This document shows, in pieces, positions 13,811-17,766 of a DNA stretch of 17,766 bases; within the stretch, counting starts at the first letter, position 1; each line of letters opens with the position of its first letter. Origin of the DNA: Chrysochromulina tobinii (lineage: Eukaryota; Haptophyta; Prymnesiales; Chrysochromulinaceae); NCBI GenBank assembly GCA_001275005.1, contig JWZX01003087.1, positions 1 through 17,766 of the forward strand. The letters run 5' to 3'. The position numbers and the translations under genes were made by a program. The notes under the pieces were generated by a model, which was given only the letters and a program-made list of their open reading frames with translations, did no database searches and was not told the DNA's origin.

Positions 13811-16800
13811 ATGGCGGACCTCCTCAGCACGCCGCCCTCGCGCAAGGCGCACCGCCAAGAAAAGCCATTCATCGGCATTTCACCGAATCTGGCGATACCG
13901 ATATCTACGACGCCACGCTTTATGCAGCCGACGGCCGCCTCTCGCGCTCTCGTCGGCAAGGACCCGATCACCAGCGGAGGTAAGCCCGCCTGCTCTCCTC
14001 GTCCGGCGGCTCCGTTCGGCGCGGATGCCAAAGTGACCGTCCGCGCGAAGACACCTCCTTCGCGTAAGTTTGCAAAATCTCATGAGATCGGCCTCTCTCC
14101 TGCTTGCGCACCCGAGCGCGACGGCATTGCCTCGACCGCTGCACGCGAGGCTCTCTCACCCTCCTCGCAATGTATCGAAGAAGAGAGACGGCGTGCCTTT
14201 TCGACGGCTGTGCCGTCGCTGGATGCCCTCCTATCGTCGCTCGAGGAGACTAGCCCGTCTCCATTCTCCTCGCCTGCGCCCGACGAATTCCACAGGTCCC
14301 CTGACGCCGCGGCTGAGGCTTTCTTGCCCCCTTCGCCATCGCGTCGGATGCCTCTGCAGAGCCGCGGCTCGGCGTCGTTGGGCTCACGGCGCCCGTCGGA
14401 CGCCAAGGGCACCGAGAATGTCTACTTCTCGCTGACTCCACCAGGCAAGGGAATGGCGAAGTCGGCGCTGGCGAGCGCCGATGTCCTCGAGGAGGCGCTT
14501 TCCGCCGGCCTGAAGCGGCTCGAGAGTCCACGGGTGAGTGACGCGATGCCGACGGCTGCGCCGGTCGTGCCCAACATCTTCAGCCCCGAGTCTGACACGT
14601 CGGTCGCCGAGGAGGAGGACACGGAACTCGAGGTCGAAGTCGACGCTGCTGCAGAGGCGCCAAAATCGGAAGTTGCCGAGGCCGCCGCTGAGGCGGAGGC
14701 GTTCGAGCTAGGCCTGGTAGACGAGGACAAGGAACTCGAGCTCGAGGCCGCCGCTGAGCCCGAGGCGTTCGAGCTAGGCCTGGAGGAGGAGGACACGGAA
14801 CTCGAGGCCGCCGCGGAGCCCGAGGCAGCCGAAGGCGCGTGGGTGCCGTCCTCGCTGCAGCTCGATGGTGACGGACTCGATGACGACAGACTCGATGGTG
14901 ACGGTCTCGGTGATGACGAGATCTTCGCGAGCTCGAGCGAGATGCATCTCGCGTCGATGCCCACGCCGGCGCCCGAGCTGGTCGATGCGGTGCCCACGAC
15001 GGCGTCCGAGCTGATTGAGGCGGTCTCTGCCGCGTCGATCCCACCAGGGGCAAGCCCGGTGGCGCCGGAGACGTTGGTGGCACGGGCCGCGGCCAAGCGG
15101 GCGATGGCTGCCCTTGCGGCGGCCCGCGCGATGAGCGCGACGATGAGCGCGGCGTGCGCGGAGATGCACACCGAGGAGGACAAGGAGGGTGCAGACGCGG
15201 AGGAGGACGAGGACGAGGAGCAGCTCTCCGACAACATGGTGGAGGCTGCGCCTGTCGAGCCGCCGCGCCCGCTAAGGTCTCGTCAATTCTCTCTGGACGA
15301 CTACGAGGCACACAAGCAGCGGCGACGCGAGACGGCACCGCCGATGCTGCGCCCGTCAGCGCCGCACTCGACGGCGCCGCGCATGAACCGCCCGCCGTCG
15401 CGGCAGCAGGAGCAGCCGCCGCCACAGCAGGAGCAGGAGCAGGTGCAGGAACTGCCCTCGCCAGCACCAACTTCATGCACCAAAAGCGCGGCGGCCGCGG
15501 ATGAGGGTGGGCTCGAGGGTGGGCTCGCGTCCCCCGAGACACCGCAGTGGCTGCGCACGGCAGAGGTGACCCTCCGCAACACACCGCTACCCGTGCGCCC
15601 GCCCGCGCTCACTACCGCGCTCACCTCTATCAAGGAGGCGGCGGCATCGACGGTTTCCCCAAAGTTGACCCCGAACGCCGTTCTGAGCAAGCCCTCGACA
15701 TACTCCGCTGGGCGCTCGGTGGCAGCACTGGCGCTGACGCTCGCGCTCGTCGCCACCGTTGGTGGGCTGGTGTCTCTGCACATGTCGCGGCCGACCGAAC
15801 CGTTGCCCACCACGACGCTGCCGCTGAGCGCGGTTGACATCGAGCGCGTCGTGGTGAGCGCGGTTGACATCGAACGCGTCACAACGGAGCGTCGTGGTGA
15901 GCACGTGCCGACCCAAGCCGTCTTCGCACCGGCATGCATCGACTTCACTTCCCTCACCCCCGCGCCCAAATCGCGCCCAAAACGCACGCCCACATCGCCG
16001 GCATGGACGGGCTCTACCGCCCTCGTAGCACAGCCCTCCCAGCCCGAGATCACGTTGCCCATCAGCGTGCGCCTGCACGCTCCCCCAGCCTTCTTCCATG
16101 CCCAACACGACGCCCATTACCTCGATCTCGCTTGCTCGATGGCCGCGTGCTCGGTTGCCGAGGCGGCGGCGCACGGTCCGTACAGCCTGACTGGCTTGCG
16201 GCTGCCGTACCCCGTACACGCGCCGACGCCAAAAGTGTTCCCCAAGGTTGATGCTGCCCGGGACGACGCTTGGCAGCCCACTCCCGCGCACCTCGCTCTG
16301 CTCCCTTTCGGCTGGCACACCGGCGCGGCTGCCGAGCTGTTGATGCCTTCGCCGCCCGAGCCCGATGCGAGTGTGAACGAAGCGAGTGTGAAGGGCGCGC
16401 CGTTCGCGCGCGGCATGCACGCGCTGGCTATCGCCGTTTTGTCGCTCGCTCTGCTCGCGCTGTCGATCCTGTACAACCCGCTGCGCCCAGCTGGACGTGC
16501 CGCGCTCGCCGCCGTGCTCGCCGCCGAGCACACCGTGCAAGTGCAGACCACGGCCGCCGCTGTCAACCCCGAGGTGGCCACCATTGGTGAGGCACTGCTG
16601 AGCCCGCCCGTGGCTGCGGGCAGCACACGTAAGCCCAAATCCAAGGGCGCACGCCCGCCGACGCCGCCGCCGTTCTTGAGCCCAGGCACAGGCGGTTTGC
16701 TTGCCTACGGTAGCGAGTCGGCGTACCGCATCGAGGTGGTGCAGGGCACCGAGGGTGGTGTGCGCGTGACCCCCGTCCGACGCTCCAAGCGTACGGGTCA

Positions 16801-16843
16801 CGTGGAAGGCGAGGCCTCCTCCGCGGTCCTGCGCGGCAAGTGA
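13811..16843 (+). CDS. Gene G: large two-span membrane protein with disordered phospho-motif-rich N-terminus
   Basis: A 1010-residue protein of no family I recognise. Residues 1-635 are disordered, rich in Ser, Pro, Ala and Glu, with many SP/TP sites. They include TPPSRK twice (near 7 and 81), a 22-residue acidic repeat at about 290-345, an Asp-rich run near 352-375, and RSRQFSLDDY, a basophilic-kinase or 14-3-3-like site. Two hydrophobic helices, about 637-657 and 872-890, suggest membrane spans. They enclose roughly 210 residues with several Cys that would lie in the lumen or outside if the N-terminus is cytosolic. The C-terminal 120 residues are basic, ending near TPVRRSKR. There is no signal peptide. 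The ATG has A at -3 and G at +4. A nuclear-envelope or ER protein under cell-cycle phosphorylation is one possible reading; function unknown. Confidence 0.8.
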   Translation: MADLLSTPPSRKAHRQEKPFIGISPNLAIPISTTPRFMQPTAASRALVGKDPITSGGKPACSPRPAAPFGADAKVTVRAKTPPSRKFAKSHEIGLSPACAPERDGIASTAAREALSPSSQCIEEERRRAFSTAVPSLDALLSSLEETSPSPFSSPAPDEFHRSPDAAAEAFLPPSPSRRMPLQSRGSASLGSRRPSDAKGTENVYFSLTPPGKGMAKSALASADVLEEALSAGLKRLESPRVSDAMPTAAPVVPNIFSPESDTSVAEEEDTELEVEVDAAAEAPKSEVAEAAAEAEAFELGLVDEDKELELEAAAEPEAFELGLEEEDTELEAAAEPEAAEGAWVPSSLQLDGDGLDDDRLDGDGLGDDEIFASSSEMHLASMPTPAPELVDAVPTTASELIEAVSAASIPPGASPVAPETLVARAAAKRAMAALAAARAMSATMSAACAEMHTEEDKEGADAEEDEDEEQLSDNMVEAAPVEPPRPLRSRQFSLDDYEAHKQRRRETAPPMLRPSAPHSTAPRMNRPPSRQQEQPPPQQEQEQVQELPSPAPTSCTKSAAAADEGGLEGGLASPETPQWLRTAEVTLRNTPLPVRPPALTTALTSIKEAAASTVSPKLTPNAVLSKPSTYSAGRSVAALALTLALVATVGGLVSLHMSRPTEPLPTTTLPLSAVDIERVVVSAVDIERVTTERRGEHVPTQAVFAPACIDFTSLTPAPKSRPKRTPTSPAWTGSTALVAQPSQPEITLPISVRLHAPPAFFHAQHDAHYLDLACSMAACSVAEAAAHGPYSLTGLRLPYPVHAPTPKVFPKVDAARDDAWQPTPAHLALLPFGWHTGAAAELLMPSPPEPDASVNEASVKGAPFARGMHALAIAVLSLALLALSILYNPLRPAGRAALAAVLAAEHTVQVQTTAAAVNPEVATIGEALLSPPVAAGSTRKPKSKGARPPTPPPFLSPGTGGLLAYGSESAYRIEVVQGTEGGVRVTPVRRSKRTGHVEGEASSAVLRGK
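14683..14832 (+). repeat. 66-base acidic tandem repeat in gene G
   Basis: TTCGAGCTAGGCCTGG starts at 14702 and again at 14768, a 66-base (22-codon) period, with a degenerate third partial unit after 14815. The units encode Glu/Ala-rich segments around EAFELGL. They lie in the acidic, disordered region of gene G. Confidence 0.75.
14863..14925 (+). repeat. 15-base Asp-rich repeat in gene G
   Basis: GATGGTGACGGACTC, GATGACGACAGACTC and GATGGTGACGGTCTC follow one another and then decay. They encode LDGDGLDDDRLDGDGLGDDE. The spaced Asp/Gly pattern resembles calcium-binding DxDxDG loops, but no EF helices flank it, so binding is only possible. Confidence 0.65.
15826..15885 (+). repeat. 30-base tandem repeat just after the first membrane span of gene G
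   Basis: GAGCGCGGTTGACATCGA begins at 15826 and again at 15856. The two 10-residue units both contain SAVDIERV. They sit at the start of the inter-span domain, about 15 residues after the first predicted span. Confidence 0.8.
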
Positions 16844-17396
16844 GACGCAGGGTGCGCAGTTGGACGGTGGGTGATCCAGTGGGGGCGGAGCGACGCAGAC
16901 TGTGTACCGGTAGCAGCGCAGCCGTCAGCATGCGCGGCGCAACGTGGCAACATATGATGGGTGAGGAGGTGGTGTGCCATTCGCGTCTCGTCTCGGTCTG
17001 ATGCGCAGCGGGTTGTGCTGCGAATGGTGGCTGCGCCGTCGGTTACGAAATTGCACTGGGCTGCCTTTTTCTCCCCGGCTGCTTATGAATTCAGTAACGT
17101 GCTAACGTGCAACAATTGACGTGCAAACGAATACGAAAGTCGAGATACCTGATACGAGAATGACTGCAGACTCACGGCGAACACTGCAGACACACAGACG
17201 AACCGCGCTCCGCGGAAACCAACCCAACCATCTGTCTTGCACAACGAAGTCCTCCCAAAATAGACTATTACAAACGGATGTCCTTTTTTTGGCGACTGAC
17301 GAATCGACGGACGGTTTTTGGTGAGCCTCTGTGTTTCGGCCCGTCGCTCGCTCTCGCTCGACTTGCAGCATAGGAACCTACGCGGCCGCGCGCGGA
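16844..17396. other. Spacer between genes G and H, with AT-richer section
   Basis: I see no gene in these 553 bases. From about 17040 to 17340 the sequence is visibly poorer in GC than the rest. It holds short repeats: ACGTGC three times between 17097 and 17124, and CTGCAGAC at 17164 and 17184. A run of seven or more T follows near 17284. It is probably the 3' flank of G followed by the promoter of H. No tRNA or snRNA was recognised. Confidence 0.45.
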
Positions 17397-17766
17397 ATGG
17401 CATTCGGGGACGCTCGCCAAGCTCCTGCTCCTGGTTCGTGGCGTTTGGCTCGTGCCCGTGGTGGAGGCTTCCCCCCTTCTCAGGGCGGTGACGACCCCTC
17501 TTCCGTTCACGATGGCGACGCTCGCTCTCGGCTGCCTGGTCGCGCGCGCCCAGGCCCTCACCTCAATCGCGGGGTCGCCGTCCATTGGCGCTGGTGCTGT
17601 ACGCTCCAGATGTGGGTCGAATCGACCCTCTGCTCGGCGCGGCTCGGTGGGCCGCTTCGGACCTACTTCGGATCCGCGCCTCGACTCGCCCCGCGCATCA
17701 TCTTTCTTCTCATGGCGTTCGCCTCGTTGGGCATCGCCAGCGCGAAGGTGCAACCGCCGCCGTATT
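17397..17766 (+). CDS. Gene H (partial): N-terminus of a possible membrane protein, cut by window end
   Basis: From ATG at 17397 the frame stays open for 123 complete codons to the window edge. The start context (GGAATGG) has G at -3 and +4. The first 60 residues are Gly/Pro/Arg/Asp-rich and probably disordered. The next 60 contain Trp/Cys-rich VHWRWCCTLQMW, then PRIIFLLMAFASLGIA, a likely membrane helix near residues 100-115, after which the window ends. A disordered start followed by one helix would suit the N-terminus of a multi-span protein such as a Patched/NPC1-like transporter; that is only a guess. It could also be a chance open frame in GC-rich DNA. Confidence 0.45.
   Translation, partial: MAFGDARQAPAPGSWRLARARGGGFPPSQGGDDPSSVHDGDARSRLPGRARPGPHLNRGVAVHWRWCCTLQMWVESTLCSARLGGPLRTYFGSAPRLAPRIIFLLMAFASLGIASAKVQPPPY

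Noticed and set aside
15587-16801. 404-codon minus-strand frame opposite gene G
   Set aside because: His/Arg/Gly-rich translation without recognisable domains, typical of an antisense shadow in GC-rich coding DNA; the plus frame has the membrane helices and Kozak start.
1-17766. tRNA, rRNA, snRNA, transposon, viral or CRISPR sequence
   Set aside because: No box-B-like tRNA core, conserved rRNA or snRNA segment, transposase, integrase or regular spacer array was seen on either strand by eye; a tRNAscan and Infernal run would settle the RNA genes.

Overview
The window looks like nuclear DNA of a GC-rich unicellular eukaryote, probably a haptophyte-type microalga; this placement is inferred. 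Directly visible support includes a U3 snoRNP ribosome-biogenesis factor (UTP4), an EGLN-type prolyl hydroxylase, MORN and EF-hand proteins, a PP1-docking protein, long disordered Ser/Pro-rich tails, Kozak-like start contexts, no operon structure, and long uninterrupted reading frames with no visible introns in the coding parts. All seven complete genes end in TGA. No tRNA, rRNA, transposon, virus or CRISPR array was seen.

Layout, left to right. A (112-1356, +): PAF-acetylhydrolase/chlorophyllase-type serine hydrolase with a possible targeting presequence. A repeat-rich 578-base spacer follows, with CACGTG boxes, TATA-like sequence and polypyrimidine repeats. B (1935-2936, +): disordered protein with a canonical PP1-docking RVSF motif and RTPR repeats. 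A convergent spacer carries a G-quadruplex motif and a 28-base duplication reaching into the next stop codon. C (3336-4472, -): EGLN/PhyA-like prolyl 4-hydroxylase. It diverges from D (4803-6191, +): a two-EF-hand protein fused to an alpha/beta-hydrolase-like domain whose nucleophile position is Gly. A 624-base convergent spacer holds an AT-rich island and small repeats. E (6816-10790, -): a 1324-residue protein joining an uncharacterised SH-motif domain, a degenerate EF-hand pair, plant-NLR-like LRRs, six MORN repeats and a coiled coil. It diverges from F (10892-13447, +), UTP4, across only 101 bases. G (13811-16843, +): 1010-residue two-span membrane protein with a long phospho-motif-rich N-terminal region. 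H (17397 to the window edge, +): open frame of a likely partial gene.

Three genes needed start correction. C, E and F can be extended upstream only through GTG or TTG codons; requiring ATG gives starts at 4472, 10790 and 10892. This also removes an apparent 400-base antisense overlap between E and F.

Functionally this is a set of independent eukaryotic genes, not a pathway cluster. Two links stand out. Adjacent genes D and E carry a recognisably homologous EF-hand-pair module fused to different partners, one intact in its calcium ligands and one eroded. C/D and E/F are head-to-head pairs that may share promoters. The best candidates for something undescribed are the architecture of E, the EF-hand/pseudohydrolase D and the two-span membrane protein G.
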